Below, one piece after another: positions 17,305 to 26,460 of a stretch of DNA of 64,000 nt. A program made the translations under genes and the position numbers. How positions within the stretch are numbered: position 1 is the stretch's first letter; each line of letters starts with the position of its first letter. The notes below the pieces were generated by a model. That model was not told where the DNA came from and ran no database searches. It was given only the letters and a program-made list of their open reading frames with translations. Source of the DNA: Geodermatophilus marinus (GTDB lineage: Bacteria; Actinomycetota; Actinomycetes; Mycobacteriales; Geodermatophilaceae). The DNA is taken from NCBI RefSeq assembly GCF_003428645.1, contig NZ_QVQH01000009.1, forward strand, positions 62,001 to 126,000. The letters are read 5' to 3'.

Positions 17305-18088
17305 CCGCGACGCTGACGGACGCCGCCCCGCCCGCGGCACCGCGGGAGCTGTCCCCGCAGCGGCTGGCCCGGCTCACCGGCGTCCTCTACCTGCTCCTCG
17401 TCGGCCTCGGGATGGCCGGCCCGCTCACCCTCGAGTCGCTCTCACCCCCGGCGACGCGGCCGGGACCGCCGCCGACGTGGCCGGGTCCGCGACCGCGTTC
17501 ACCCTCAGCATCGCCGCGTGGGTGGCCGTCGTCGCCGTCGACGTCGCCATCTCGCTGACCCTCTACCTGCTGCTCGAGCCGTTCGGCCGGGGGCTGGCGA
17601 TGGCCGCGGCCGCCTTCCGGCTGCTGTACTCGGCGACGGTGGCGGCGCTCCTGGTCGAGCTGTTCACCGCCCACCGGCTGCTCGTGCTCCCGAGCGGCGC
17701 CGAGGTCGGCCCCGGGTCGGCACAGCGCGGCCTCGACGCCCTGCAGACCTTCAGCGACGGCTTCCTGGTCGCGCTGGTCTTCTTCGGCGTCCACCTGGTC
17801 CTGCTCGGCGCCGCGCTGCACCGGTCGGGGTACGTGCCGCGGCTGCTGTGCTGGTTCGTGGTCGCCGCTGGCGCCGGGTACGTCGTCGACAGCCTGGCCG
17901 GCCTGCTCGTCGACGGCTACGGCGGCGCGGCCGCCGTCGTCGCGTTGACCCCCACCCTGATCGGGGAGATCGGCCTCACCCTCTGGTTCCTGGTCCGGGG
18001 CGTCCGGCGGCCCTCGGCGCCCGTGATCATGAAGCGCGGGAACCGACGTGCCGAGCCGGACCGGCGTGCCGCTTCCCGAACTTCATGA
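17301..18088 (+). pseudogene. DUF4386 membrane protein, frameshifted
   Basis: ATG 17301 begins a DUF4386-like N-terminus (QRLARLTGVLYLLLVGLGMAGPLTLES). Near 17440-17445 the frame changes: the expected TPGDAAGTAADVAGSATAF lies in the next frame and continues through several hydrophobic segments (SIAAWVAVVAVDVAISLTLYLLL; FLVALVFFGVHLVLLGAAL). A single missing base in GAGTCGCTCTCACC explains it. The 3' end runs into a 66-bp palindromic repeat that supplies the last 21 or so codons and the stop. DUF4386 proteins are membrane proteins of unknown function. A sequencing error is the alternative. Confidence 0.75.
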
Positions 18089-18090
18089 TC
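18025..18090. repeat. 66-bp GATCATG-ended palindromic repeat, copy 1
   Basis: The element starts GATCATGAAG and ends CTTCATGATC, and its arms pair imperfectly over almost the whole length (CGGGAA and CGTGCCG blocks on both sides). It overlaps the 3' end of the DUF4386 frame. It is closely related to the copy at 25738-25803. Confidence 0.8.
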
Positions 18091-18140
18091 GCGGCGGAGG
18101 TAGAGGGCCGCCCCGGGGCGCGCTGACCCCGCTCGGCGGC

Positions 18141-19751
18141 TCAGCTCCCGGCGGGTTGGCCGGGCAGGGTGAACAGCGGCTGCCAGGCCTGGTCCGACCG
18201 GACCGGGAACAGGGTGCCGGGGGCCTCGCTGCGGCTGGCCCAGCGCGCCTCGTAGGGCAGGCCGTCGAGCAGCACGCGGGCGCCCTTCTGGTAGAGGGTC
18301 TCGGGGTTCCAGACCTCGGTCACGCCGGTCACCGTCGGCACCGGCTCGGGGGCGGCCTCCGACGTGGTCACCGGGCCGAGCAGCGCCCACGGCGACGGGG
18401 TCGCGGCGGTGGCCGGCACGGAGGGGTCGATCCCCTCCGCGTACCAGCGCGCCTGGTACACCGAGCCGTGCCAGACCACCTTGTAGCCGGCCGGGTACTG
18501 CGCCTCGGACCGCCACACCGGGTACGGGCTGGTGGCCGGGTCGTCGACGACGGCCTGCCGGGTGGGGTCCTGGACGACGACGTCGCTGACCCGCGCCGCC
18601 GGGCCGTCGCCGAGCTCGGCGAAGGTCTGGACGAAGGCCAGCGGCTCCTGGTCGACGCCGCTGCAGGTGTTCGACAGGACGGCGACGTCGGCGAAGCTCG
18701 CGCTGCATGCGGTGTCCCGGTTCAGCGACCACAGCGACATCCGGCCCAGCCCGGTGTCCCGCGCGAATCCGGCCAGCGCCTCGGCGTCGGCCAGGGTGAA
18801 GACCTCGCCGTCGACGTCGTTCTGGCCGATCATCGGGGTCGCGCCGATGCGGGCCCAGGTCCGGGCGCCGCCCAGTTCCGTGCCGTGCTCCTCGTAGAGT
18901 TCTTCGACCTGCGCGGCCGTCGCCCGCAGGGCCTGCTCGGTGGCCGCCCGCATCGACTGCGTCGCGGCCCGGGCGGCGCCGTAGTTCATGGTCATCACGT
19001 TGACGCCGGTCAGCTCGACGCCCCCGGCCAGCGTGGCGCGCACCAGCTCGACCGCCTCGCCGGTCAGCCCGGTGGGGGCTACCGGCAGGGTGAGCCAGAC
19101 AGCGAGGGGGCTCCCCTCGGCGGCCCGCTCCCGCTGCAGGGCCGCGACGGCCTCGGCGCGCCGGGCGGCGGCGGCCCGGTCGGCGAGGGCCGGGCCCTCG
19201 ATGTCCAGGTCGATGGTGGCCAGGTCGTAGCGTTCCACCACGTCGCGGTAGGCGTCGGTGAGGTCGCCGGCGTCGGTGCAGGTGACCGCGAGCTCGTCGT
19301 TGGCCTGGCCGCCGAAGCTGACCAGGACGTCGCCGCCGGCGGAGCGCAGCTGCGCGATCCGGCGGTCCAGCTCCAGGTCGGTGCCGGCCTGCTCTGGGGA
19401 GTAGTACCCGCCCCAGCTCGGCGCGCAGCCGTCCTCGGGGTCGGCGACCACGAAGGCCAGGGCCACGGTGCGGGCCGGGTTCACCTCCGGGTCCTGGAAC
19501 TGGAAGGTCGGGGTGAGGGTCACGTCGACGTAGGGGACGCTCCACGACGCCACCGGAACCGCTCCTCGCTGGTCGGCCGCCCGGGTCACCGAGGCGAAGC
19601 CTCCGCCGCCGACCAGCGCGACGACCAGGACGAGCAGGCCCAGGCGGGTCCAGGAGAGCCGGCGGCGCGGCTGCTCGTCGTCCGCCGGCCCGCCGGGTGC
19701 CGCCTCGCCGGGTGCCGCCTCGCCGGGTGCCGCGGCGCGCGATCCGCCCAT
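18141..19751 (-). CDS. Secreted or membrane-anchored GH18-like chitinase with sugar-binding modules
   Basis: This 536-residue protein has a basic N-terminus, one hydrophobic segment (about residues 35-55, LGLLVLVVALVGGGG), then a GH18-type barrel. The chitinase signature is visible as YDLATIDLDIEGPAL (D-x2-D-x-D-x-E type), with SFGGQ upstream and NVMTMNYG later. Two C-terminal modules (PVWRSEAQYPAGYKVVWHGSVYQARW; EVWNPETLYQKGARVLLDGLPYEARW) resemble CBM5/12 chitin-binding repeats with aromatic residues. It probably acts on chitin-like polymers outside the cell. ATG 19751 has GAGGA upstream and is preferred over a longer frame rich in Arg. It is divergent from the glycosyltransferase gene. Confidence 0.85.
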   Translation of the reverse strand: MGGSRAAAPGEAAPGEAAPGGPADDEQPRRRLSWTRLGLLVLVVALVGGGGFASVTRAADQRGAVPVASWSVPYVDVTLTPTFQFQDPEVNPARTVALAFVVADPEDGCAPSWGGYYSPEQAGTDLELDRRIAQLRSAGGDVLVSFGGQANDELAVTCTDAGDLTDAYRDVVERYDLATIDLDIEGPALADRAAAARRAEAVAALQRERAAEGSPLAVWLTLPVAPTGLTGEAVELVRATLAGGVELTGVNVMTMNYGAARAATQSMRAATEQALRATAAQVEELYEEHGTELGGARTWARIGATPMIGQNDVDGEVFTLADAEALAGFARDTGLGRMSLWSLNRDTACSASFADVAVLSNTCSGVDQEPLAFVQTFAELGDGPAARVSDVVVQDPTRQAVVDDPATSPYPVWRSEAQYPAGYKVVWHGSVYQARWYAEGIDPSVPATAATPSPWALLGPVTTSEAAPEPVPTVTGVTEVWNPETLYQKGARVLLDGLPYEARWASRSEAPGTLFPVRSDQAWQPLFTLPGQPAGS

Positions 19752-19984
19752 GGGGAAGTCCTCGCTCTCGTCGACGCGGCGCCCGGGTCGGGGCCGCGGA
19801 TCTCTCCCGCAGACCGTCGGCCCGCCCCGCACCCGACTTGACCGGAGCCGCCGGACCCGCCGGGACCTCACCCCGCCGGGGGATCCCGGGCCGCGCCGGC
19901 TCAGGCCCGGCGGCGGCGCGCCGATGGTCGTCCTCGAGTGCAGGCGGACGCCTGGACCGGACGATCGCGAAGGCGGACCCCTCG

Positions 19985-22900
19985 ATGCGACGCACCACGC
20001 CCGATCCGCGCCTGCCGGACGTCCGGCGGCAGTGGGGCAGCGACCGGCGCCGGGAGCCGCTGCCGCTGGTCCCGCCGAAGGTCTCCGAGGGCCGGATGGC
20101 GATCGGTCGGCTGGCCATCGTGCTGACCGTCTCCGCGTGGGCGGTCTACGTGGCGTTCACGATCGAGCAGCAGTTCATCGAGGGCAAGGCCGACAGCGCC
20201 CGGCTGGTCATCGAGGCGATCGTCTACCTGCTGATGGTGACGGGGCTCGCGACCTCGGCGATGGCCTACCTGATCACCCGGATCGGCTTCTTCTACCGCA
20301 GCCGCGCCCACACCCGGGCCTCCCGCGCCGTCCTGGACGCCTTCTTCGACTCCCCCGCTCCCCCGCTGACCGTGCTCGTCCCCTCCTACCAGGAGGACGA
20401 GCGGGTCATCCGGACGACGCTGCTGTCCGCCGCCCTGCAGGAGTACCCGGCGCTGCACGTCGTCCTGCTCGTCGACGACCCGCAGCACCCGACGACGGCG
20501 CGGGCCCGCGCGCTGCTGGCCGACGCCCGGGCGCTGCCCGGCGCGATCGAGGCCGAGCTGGCGGTCCCCGCGGGCCGCTTCCGCGCCGCCCGGGACGCCT
20601 TCGAGCACGAGATCGGCGGCGACGGGGGCGGGCGCGCCCCGACGACCGAGGACGTCCGGGAGCTGGCCGGGCACTACCGCTTCGCCGTCGCCTGGCTGGA
20701 CGACCTGGCCGCCCGCCACGACGTCGTCGACCACACCGACCTCTTCTTCGTCGACCACGTGGTCGGCGCGCTGGCCCGCGACCTGGCCACGGTCGGCGAC
20801 GCGCTGGCCGGGGCGGCCGACGCGGGGGCCGTGCTGCCCGCCGAGCGGCTGCGGCAGCTGCACCGCCGGCTGGTCGCCACCTTCGCCGCCCGCGTGACCG
20901 GCTTCGAGCGCAAGCGCTACCGCTCGCTGTCGCACGAGCCGAACAAGGCGATGAACCTCAACAGCTACATCGGCCTGATGGGGGGCGCCTACCGCGAGGT
21001 GGACACCCCGGTGGGCCTGGCGCTGGTCCCCTCCTCGGCGCGGGCCGCCGACCTCGTCGTCGAGGACCCGGACTTCGTGCTCACCCTCGACGCCGACAGC
21101 ATGCTGCTGCCGGAGTACGCCGCGCGGATGGTGCACCTGCTCGCGCAGAGCGCGCACTCCCGGGTGGCCGTCGCGCAGACCCCGTACAGCTCGTTCCCCG
21201 GGTCGGCGACCCGCCTCGAACGCATCTCCGGCGCCTCCACCGACCTGCAGCACATCGTCCACCAGGGCATGACCCACTACGACGCCACGTTCTGGGTCGG
21301 CGCCAACGCGGTGCTGCGCAAGAAGGCGCTCGACGACATCGTCGAGATCGACTACGACGGCGACTTCGAGATCCGCCGCTACATCCAGGACCGCACGGTC
21401 ATCGAGGACACCGAGTCGACCATCGACCTCGGCACGCGGGGCTGGCAGCTGGTCAACTACCCCGAGCGGCTGGCCTACTCGGCCACCCCGCCGGACTTCG
21501 GCTCGCTGTGCATCCAGCGCCAGCGCTGGGCCAACGGCGGGCTGCTGATCCTGTCCAAGCTGCGCGAGCAGGTGAAGGCCCGCCGGGCGCGCGGCGAGCG
21601 CAACCGCTTCGGCGAGCTGTTCCTGCGGGTGAACTACATGGCGTCGATCGCCTGGAGCTCCGTCTGCCTGGTGATCATGCTCTGCTACCCGTTCAACTCC
21701 GAGCTGCTCAACCCGCTGCTGCTGCTGGTCTCGGTGCCCTACTTCCTGGTGATGGCCGGCGACCTGCGCACCACCGGGTACCGCCGGAGCGACGTGCTGC
21801 GGATCTACGGGTTCAACCTGATCCTGCTGCCGGTCAACCTGTCGGGCTCCTTCGCCTCGATCCTCCAGCTGATCACCGGGGAGAAGAGCGCCTTCCGGCG
21901 GACGCCGAAGGTCCGCGACCGCACGACCGCCGGGGCGCCGTTCCTCCTCGTCCCGCTGGCCCTGATCGGGCTGTGCGTCTACACCATCGTGGTCGACGTC
22001 CAGGAGCAGCGGTGGGTGAACCTGTTCTTCGCCGCGCTCAACGCCTCCCTGGCCACGTACGCGATGGTCGCGTTCGTCGGCATCGGCAACAGCCTCACCG
22101 ACCTGTGGGTGCACCTGCGCGACTGGCTGTACCGCCCGGTGGAGCCGCGGCGGCCGGCCGGCGGCCGACGGACGGCGGCCCCCCGCCCGGCGGCCGACCG
22201 CCGCCCGGCCCCGGCCGCGCCGACCCCCGACTGGGCGTCGGTGCTGCACTACGGCCTCCCGCGCGCCGCCGACGACGCGGCCGTGGCGGCCGCCGGCGGG
22301 CGGCACTCCCTGCCCGCCCCGCGGCCGGCAGCGGAGCTCGAGACCGCCGAGGACGGCGCCGTCGTGGCCGCCTTCCGCGACTTCATCTTCTTCACCGTCT
22401 TCCAGCCGATCGTCGACCTGGCGACCGGCGAGCCGGTGGGCTACGAGGCGCTGTGCCGCTTCGCCGACGGCCGGCCGCCGGAGGAGCGGCTCACCGCCGC
22501 CACCGACCGCGGCGTCGGCGTGGACCTCGACAGCGCGATGATGCGCGCCTCGCTGGCCGCCGCCGCCGGGCTGCCGGACGGCGCCTGGGTGTCGGTCAAC
22601 GTGTCGGCCGCGATGTGGGACGCGCGGCGCGAGCTGTTCTCCGTCGCGGCCCGGTCGCGCTGCCCGGTGGTCCTCGAGTCCGGGGCGCTGGCCGGCAGCC
22701 GTGAGCTGGACACCGCCGACCTGCCGGTGGGCATCCGGGTGGCGCTGGAGGACCCGCTGGTCGGGTACGACACCTTCAGCCGGGTCGAGCGGCACCGCCC
22801 GGCGTTCCTCAAGCTGGGCCGGGAGACCACGGCCGGCATCGAGCACGACCCGGCGCGGCAGGCCCTGCTCGCCGCCCTCGCCCCCTTCGCGGACGAGCGC

Positions 22901-23068
22901 GGCTGCCAGGTGATCGCCTCCGGCGTGGAGACCGCCGCGGAGCGGGACGCCTTGCGGTCCTGCGGGGTGCACCTGGGCCAGGGCTTCTTCCTCGGCCTGC
23001 CCGCTCCCGCCGGCCGCGGACCGGGCCGGCCCGCCGCCCCGACGGCCGCGGGTGCGGGCGTGGGCTGA
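19985..23068 (+). CDS. Family-2 glycosyltransferase fused to a degenerate EAL domain
   Basis: This 1,027-residue membrane protein starts at ATG 19985. After two N-terminal membrane segments it has a cellulose-synthase-like GT2 domain: LTVLVPSYQEDERVI, VLLVDD, VLTLDADSML (D-x-D), EDTESTIDLGTRGW and the Q-x2-R-W motif in IQRQRWANGG. Further membrane helices follow (about residues 560-700). After a Pro/Ala/Arg linker (about 715-790) an EAL fold runs to the end: FQPIVDLATGEPVGYEAL, VSVNVSAAMWD. Catalytic acids are changed (the DDFG region reads LEDPLVGY and EGVET reads SGVET), so it probably senses rather than cleaves c-di-GMP. A polysaccharide synthase with built-in control is likely. Confidence 0.88.
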   Translation: MRRTTPDPRLPDVRRQWGSDRRREPLPLVPPKVSEGRMAIGRLAIVLTVSAWAVYVAFTIEQQFIEGKADSARLVIEAIVYLLMVTGLATSAMAYLITRIGFFYRSRAHTRASRAVLDAFFDSPAPPLTVLVPSYQEDERVIRTTLLSAALQEYPALHVVLLVDDPQHPTTARARALLADARALPGAIEAELAVPAGRFRAARDAFEHEIGGDGGGRAPTTEDVRELAGHYRFAVAWLDDLAARHDVVDHTDLFFVDHVVGALARDLATVGDALAGAADAGAVLPAERLRQLHRRLVATFAARVTGFERKRYRSLSHEPNKAMNLNSYIGLMGGAYREVDTPVGLALVPSSARAADLVVEDPDFVLTLDADSMLLPEYAARMVHLLAQSAHSRVAVAQTPYSSFPGSATRLERISGASTDLQHIVHQGMTHYDATFWVGANAVLRKKALDDIVEIDYDGDFEIRRYIQDRTVIEDTESTIDLGTRGWQLVNYPERLAYSATPPDFGSLCIQRQRWANGGLLILSKLREQVKARRARGERNRFGELFLRVNYMASIAWSSVCLVIMLCYPFNSELLNPLLLLVSVPYFLVMAGDLRTTGYRRSDVLRIYGFNLILLPVNLSGSFASILQLITGEKSAFRRTPKVRDRTTAGAPFLLVPLALIGLCVYTIVVDVQEQRWVNLFFAALNASLATYAMVAFVGIGNSLTDLWVHLRDWLYRPVEPRRPAGGRRTAAPRPAADRRPAPAAPTPDWASVLHYGLPRAADDAAVAAAGGRHSLPAPRPAAELETAEDGAVVAAFRDFIFFTVFQPIVDLATGEPVGYEALCRFADGRPPEERLTAATDRGVGVDLDSAMMRASLAAAAGLPDGAWVSVNVSAAMWDARRELFSVAARSRCPVVLESGALAGSRELDTADLPVGIRVALEDPLVGYDTFSRVERHRPAFLKLGRETTAGIEHDPARQALLAALAPFADERGCQVIASGVETAAERDALRSCGVHLGQGFFLGLPAPAGRGPGRPAAPTAAGAGVG

Positions 23069-23108
23069 GCCCGCCCGCGACCGCACCGGGCGCCCTACGC
23101 TGCCCGGC

Positions 23109-23537
23109 GTGGTGGCTGACCGGCGGGCGCGGGTGGCGGACGTGCACGAGATCGCGCTCGGCCTGCCGCACGTCACCGTCGTCCGCGGGCGCAGCGGCAA
23201 CCCGGTCTACCAGGTGGGCGGGAAGTCCTTCGTCTTCTTCCGCACCCCGCGGCCGGACGCCGTCGACCCCGCCACCGGGAAGAAGCTGCCCGACGTGATC
23301 GTCCTCTGGGTCGAGTCGGACGCCGACAAGCAGGCGCTGGTGCAGGACCCGGCGACGCCGTTCTTCACCACCCCGCACTTCGACGGGCACGACTCGGTGC
23401 TCGTGCAGGCCAGCCGGCTCGGCGAGCTCGGCCGGCAGGAGCTGGCCGAGGTGGTGCAGGACGCCTGGCTCGCCCGGGCCTCCGCCCGCCGGCGGGCCGC
23501 CTGGCTCGCGGCGCACGGCAGCACCGCCCGAGCCTGA
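23109..23537 (+). CDS. MmcQ/YjbR-family protein
   Basis: This 142-residue protein of the MmcQ/YjbR (DUF419) double-wing type shows VHEIALGLPHV, PVYQVGGKSFVFFR, VIVLWV and FFTTPHFDGHDSVLVQ. Relatives have a fold that looks DNA-binding, but no firm role is known. GTG 23109 is favoured because a TACGCT box lies seven bases upstream, as at the other leaderless genes here; the following GTG 23112 is possible. It is downstream of the GT2-EAL gene and may have its own promoter. Confidence 0.8.
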   Translation: MVADRRARVADVHEIALGLPHVTVVRGRSGNPVYQVGGKSFVFFRTPRPDAVDPATGKKLPDVIVLWVESDADKQALVQDPATPFFTTPHFDGHDSVLVQASRLGELGRQELAEVVQDAWLARASARRRAAWLAAHGSTARA

Positions 23538-23748
23538 GCCGGGAGGACCGGGCGCCGCGGGAGCCCCGGCGGCGCCACCGCCCTCCGGAGCGAGCCCTGG
23601 GCGTCGACCACGGTCACCGTCCGGCTCGACCATCGATCGGCCTGCTGGCGGAGGCGGCGGGGGCGTCGCCGGCCAGCAGGGTGGATGCCATGACCGCAGA
23701 CACCGCCGCGGCCCCCACGCACGTGTCTGATCGGGCGCACGCGCGTGC

Positions 23749-23754
23749 TAGATT
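23749..23754 (+). promoter_or_regulatory. Leaderless-type -10 box of vapBC
   Basis: TAGATT ends six bases before ATG 23761. No ribosome-binding site is present, which fits a leaderless message. Confidence 0.5.
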
Positions 23755-23760
23755 CTCCGC

Positions 23761-23991
23761 ATGCGGACGACGGTGGAGTTCGACGACGACACCGCCCGGG
23801 CCATCGCTGCCCTGCGCCGCGACCGTGGCCTGGGCGTCTCCGAGGCGGTGAACGAGCTGATCCGCCGGGGCCTGCTCGCCCGGTCGGCCCGGCCGCCGTT
23901 CCGGCAGCGCACCGCCCCGCTCGGGGTGACCATCGACGTCTCCAGCGTCGCCGACGCCCTGGAGGTGCTCGACGGCGCGGCGACCCGCTGA
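23761..23991 (+). CDS. vapB: Ribbon-helix-helix antitoxin (VapB-like)
   Basis: This 76-residue protein begins MRTTVEFDDDTARAIAALRR and continues VSEAVNELIRRGLL, a ribbon-helix-helix DNA-binding domain. The tail (LGVTIDVSSVADALEVLDG) probably wraps around the toxin. It is coupled to the PIN toxin through an ATGA-type overlap at 23989-23993. It should repress its own promoter together with the toxin. Confidence 0.85.
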   Translation: MRTTVEFDDDTARAIAALRRDRGLGVSEAVNELIRRGLLARSARPPFRQRTAPLGVTIDVSSVADALEVLDGAATR

Positions 23992-24419
23992 TGCTCGTCG
24001 ACGCCAACGTCCTGCTCCACGCGGTCGACGAGCGGTCCCGCGCGCACGCCGCCGCCCGGAGCTGGCTCGAGGAGGCGCTGAACGGCTCGCGCCGGGTCGG
24101 GCTGCCCTGGCAGTCGCTCCTGGCCTTCGTGCGCATCGCCACCCACCCGCGGGCCATGTCGGCTCCGCTGCTCCCCGCCGACGCCTGGTCGTTCGTCACC
24201 GACTGGCTCGACGCCCCCGCGGCGTGGGTACCGCAACCGGGCCGCGGGTACGGCGACATCCTCGGCAGGCTGGTGCGCGACCTCGACCTGCGCGGCAACC
24301 TGGTCAGTGACGCGGCGCTCGCTGCCCTCGCCCTCGAGCACGGGTCGGCCGTCGTCAGCGCCGACTCTGATTTCGCCCGGTTCCCCGGGCTCACCTGGCT
24401 CAACCCCGTCGCGCCCTGA
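23991..24419 (+). CDS. vapC: PIN-domain RNase toxin (VapC-like)
   Basis: This 142-residue PIN protein has the first acid in MLVDANVLLHAVDE, the E/D positions in the middle (GDILGRLV) and LVSDAALAALALEHGSAVVSADSDFARF at the end, which contains the last acids. VapC toxins cut tRNA or rRNA. It is intact, so this pair should be functional. Confidence 0.88.
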   Translation: MLVDANVLLHAVDERSRAHAAARSWLEEALNGSRRVGLPWQSLLAFVRIATHPRAMSAPLLPADAWSFVTDWLDAPAAWVPQPGRGYGDILGRLVRDLDLRGNLVSDAALAALALEHGSAVVSADSDFARFPGLTWLNPVAP

Positions 24420-24506
24420 CCAGGCACCGGATCGCGCCTCCGTCGTCCGCGTCCGGTCACGAGGGCTGCCTCTCACCGTTTCCCCGCCGGCAGCGCGGAG
24501 CGCGGC

Positions 24507-25655
24507 TCACCGTCCCCCGCCGAGGAGGGCCGACAGCCGCTCGCCCACCGGGGCGACGGTGGGCAGCGGAGCCCGCGCGACGTGGTCCGGCTTGAGCGAG
24601 CGCAGCAGCTCCTCCCCGTCGCGGGCCCAGTCGAACCGCGGTCGCTTCATCAGCCGGCGGACGACGGTGCTCGCGGTCTCCGGGTCCCGGGCGGCCAGCC
24701 GGCGCAGCACCGTCGGCGCAACGGTGTCGTCGTGCAGGTAGCCCAGCACCGTCTCCCGGTGCCGCCGGCGACGCAGCAGGTCGGGGTTCGCGAACGCGTC
24801 GGCGACCAGCCCGAACTCGGCGAGGAAGTCCATCCCGTCGTCCTCGTCGTAGATGAACGCCACGGTCTCGCACTCGACCAGGTCCGGCGGGAGCTCGATG
24901 ACCGGGGCGGGCGCCCCACCCGGCCGGCGCGCCACCTCCGGGTGCTCCCGCAGGATCTCCTCCTGTCGAGCCCGGTAGAACTCGTCGAGCCGCTGCTGCG
25001 CCTGCTCCCCGGGCACGACCACCAGGTCGGTGCCGAAGAACCGGATGAACCGCTGCCGCTCCTCCCGCTGCACCTCCCACGCCCGGGCCAGCTTCTCCGG
25101 GTTGCGGAACGCCGCCTCCGGTGAGCGCAGCGACACGTCCAGCGCCACCTGGGCGGCCAGCGCACGCTCGGCGGGCCGCAGCACGCTCACCGGCCCGCTG
25201 AACACCCACTCGTCACCGACCGCGACCAGGCGGGCGAGCAGGAACGACCGCTTCGGCGTCCGGCGGAACACCGACCCGCCGCTGGTCGAGCGCACCCGGT
25301 AGGTCAGGTCGTCGACGAGGTTGAGCACGGTCAGCGCGTCCCGGTCGCGGCGCTCCACCTCGAACACGCCCGTGACGACGTCGCGCCAGCCGAGCAGCAT
25401 CTGCCGTTCCTCCGAAAGGAGGTCGGGGTGGGCGTCGACGAAGTGCTCGACGACGGTGCGGCCATCCTTGAGCCGGTGCTCGAGCAGGAAGGAGTCCCAC
25501 AGCAGCACGAGGCCGTTGTCGTCCACGGCCACGTCGGCCTCGTCCTGGTCGGCGAGCATGGCGCTGAACGCCCGGGCGTAGCGCGGCTGCTCCGAGAACT
25601 CCACCAGCTGCCGCTTGAGCTCACCGGCCCGCTCGACGAGGTCCTCTCCCACCAT
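24507..25655 (-). CDS. Conserved hypothetical protein, soluble, 382 residues
   Basis: I do not recognise the family. The protein is rich in charged residues with no signal peptide or membrane segment. It has an N-terminal part mentioning VVEHFVDAHPDL and LLGWRDVVTGVFEV, a middle region (FIRFFGTDLVVVPGEQAQQRLDEFYRARQEEIL) that looks helical, and a C-terminal region of repeated helical pairs (VLRRLAARDPETASTVVRRLM). Codon use is fully native. ATG 25655 is taken as start. The 3' neighbour is vapC, convergent. The role is unknown. Confidence 0.7.
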   Translation of the reverse strand: MVGEDLVERAGELKRQLVEFSEQPRYARAFSAMLADQDEADVAVDDNGLVLLWDSFLLEHRLKDGRTVVEHFVDAHPDLLSEERQMLLGWRDVVTGVFEVERRDRDALTVLNLVDDLTYRVRSTSGGSVFRRTPKRSFLLARLVAVGDEWVFSGPVSVLRPAERALAAQVALDVSLRSPEAAFRNPEKLARAWEVQREERQRFIRFFGTDLVVVPGEQAQQRLDEFYRARQEEILREHPEVARRPGGAPAPVIELPPDLVECETVAFIYDEDDGMDFLAEFGLVADAFANPDLLRRRRHRETVLGYLHDDTVAPTVLRRLAARDPETASTVVRRLMKRPRFDWARDGEELLRSLKPDHVARAPLPTVAPVGERLSALLGGGR

Positions 25656-25737
25656 GAGCAGCCTCCGCGCCGGGGACGTCCGCGGTCGCGCCCACCGTAG
25701 GCCCGACCGCCCCCGCTTCCCCGCCTCCCTTCCGCGC

Positions 25738-25803
25738 GATCATGAAGTCCGGGAACCGACATCCCGAGCGGGCCCGGCGTGTCGCCTCCCGGAGTTCATG
25801 ATC
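25738..25803. repeat. 66-bp GATCATG-ended palindromic repeat, copy 2
   Basis: It starts GATCATGAAG and ends GTTCATGATC; the arms share GTCCGGGAA/TCCCGGAG-type blocks and a central GGCGTGTCG. It lies in the spacer just upstream of the 382-residue hypothetical gene, again next to a gene end. Confidence 0.8.
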
Positions 25804-25906
25804 GAAGCGCGGTCGTGTTGCGACGTCGGCCAGGCGTGACGCGAAGTGGTCCTCCCCCGACCGGTGACCTGACGGCCTCTCCCGACCGCCTCCCGTGCCG
25901 GGAGGT

Positions 25907-26080
25907 TCAGCGCAGCAGCTCACGGACCCTGGCGCGCAAGGATGCCGGATCACCCCAGCGGTACCGCTCGTCTGCGTCGTAGAGCCGCCGATCACCTTCG
26001 GCGGCCAACTGTTCGAGCTTCTCGAGCAGTGCATCGAGCTCGAGCAGCGTCCGTCGCTCGGGCCGGATCGGGCCCGTCAC
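25907..26080 (-). CDS. Small protein (57 residues) coupled to a degenerate nucleotidyltransferase
   Basis: The gene begins at GTG 26080, whose last two bases overlap the TGA of the upstream gene (GTGA). It encodes a charged, probably helical protein (PERRTLLELDALLEKLEQLAAEG, with YDADERYRWGDP, ending RVRELLR) and stops at 25907. No family is recognised. The coupling and size suggest the second member of a toxin-antitoxin-like pair. Confidence 0.65.
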   Translation of the reverse strand: MTGPIRPERRTLLELDALLEKLEQLAAEGDRRLYDADERYRWGDPASLRARVRELLR

Positions 26081-26316
26081 AAGGAACGAGCGTTGAGCAG
26101 GTCAGCGGAGACGTTCGGCTTGCTCAGCACGGCATCGGACAGCAGCGACACCTCGGCGCCGAGCAGGTGCCCGGCCGCGACCGCGAACTCGGCCATGTCC
26201 AGGGCGTCGCGGTCGGGATCGACCCGGCCGAGCAGGCGACCGGGCGAGGCGAACCGCAGGTCGTGGATGCCGTGCTCGGCGGCCAGGGCGACGAGCTCCT
26301 GAGCGTGAGCGCGCAC
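26077..26316 (-). CDS. Degenerate nucleotidyltransferase-like small protein (MNT-type)
   Basis: This 79-residue protein from GTG 26316 keeps the order of a minimal nucleotidyltransferase: a helix (AQELVALAAEHGIHDLRF), then the place of the G-S-x-D-x-D motif, which here reads FASPGRLLGRVDPDRDALDM, then an LLGAEVSLLSDAVL segment like the usual LLGRPVDVV. The GS pair is missing, so catalysis is doubtful. The only in-frame start after the upstream stop is the GTG used. It is coupled to a 57-residue partner. It may be a relic or a structural antitoxin. Confidence 0.6.
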   Translation of the reverse strand: MRAHAQELVALAAEHGIHDLRFASPGRLLGRVDPDRDALDMAEFAVAAGHLLGAEVSLLSDAVLSKPNVSADLLNARSL

Positions 26317-26460
26317 CAGTTGCTCATCGGCGCCGACCGGCTCGGGCGCAGGGATGCCCGTGGGGGGACCGTACGTGTCACCTCAGCGGGAGAAGGGGGA
26401 GAACCTCGCCGACTCCCCCGGCTGACGCCCGCGGCGCCGCGTGGTTGCACCACCCGGAGA

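Noticed and set aside
18025-18090. 66-bp repeats as integron attC sites
   Set aside because: They are symmetric but lack the GTTRRRY-type core sites, and no integrase or gene-cassette array is present.
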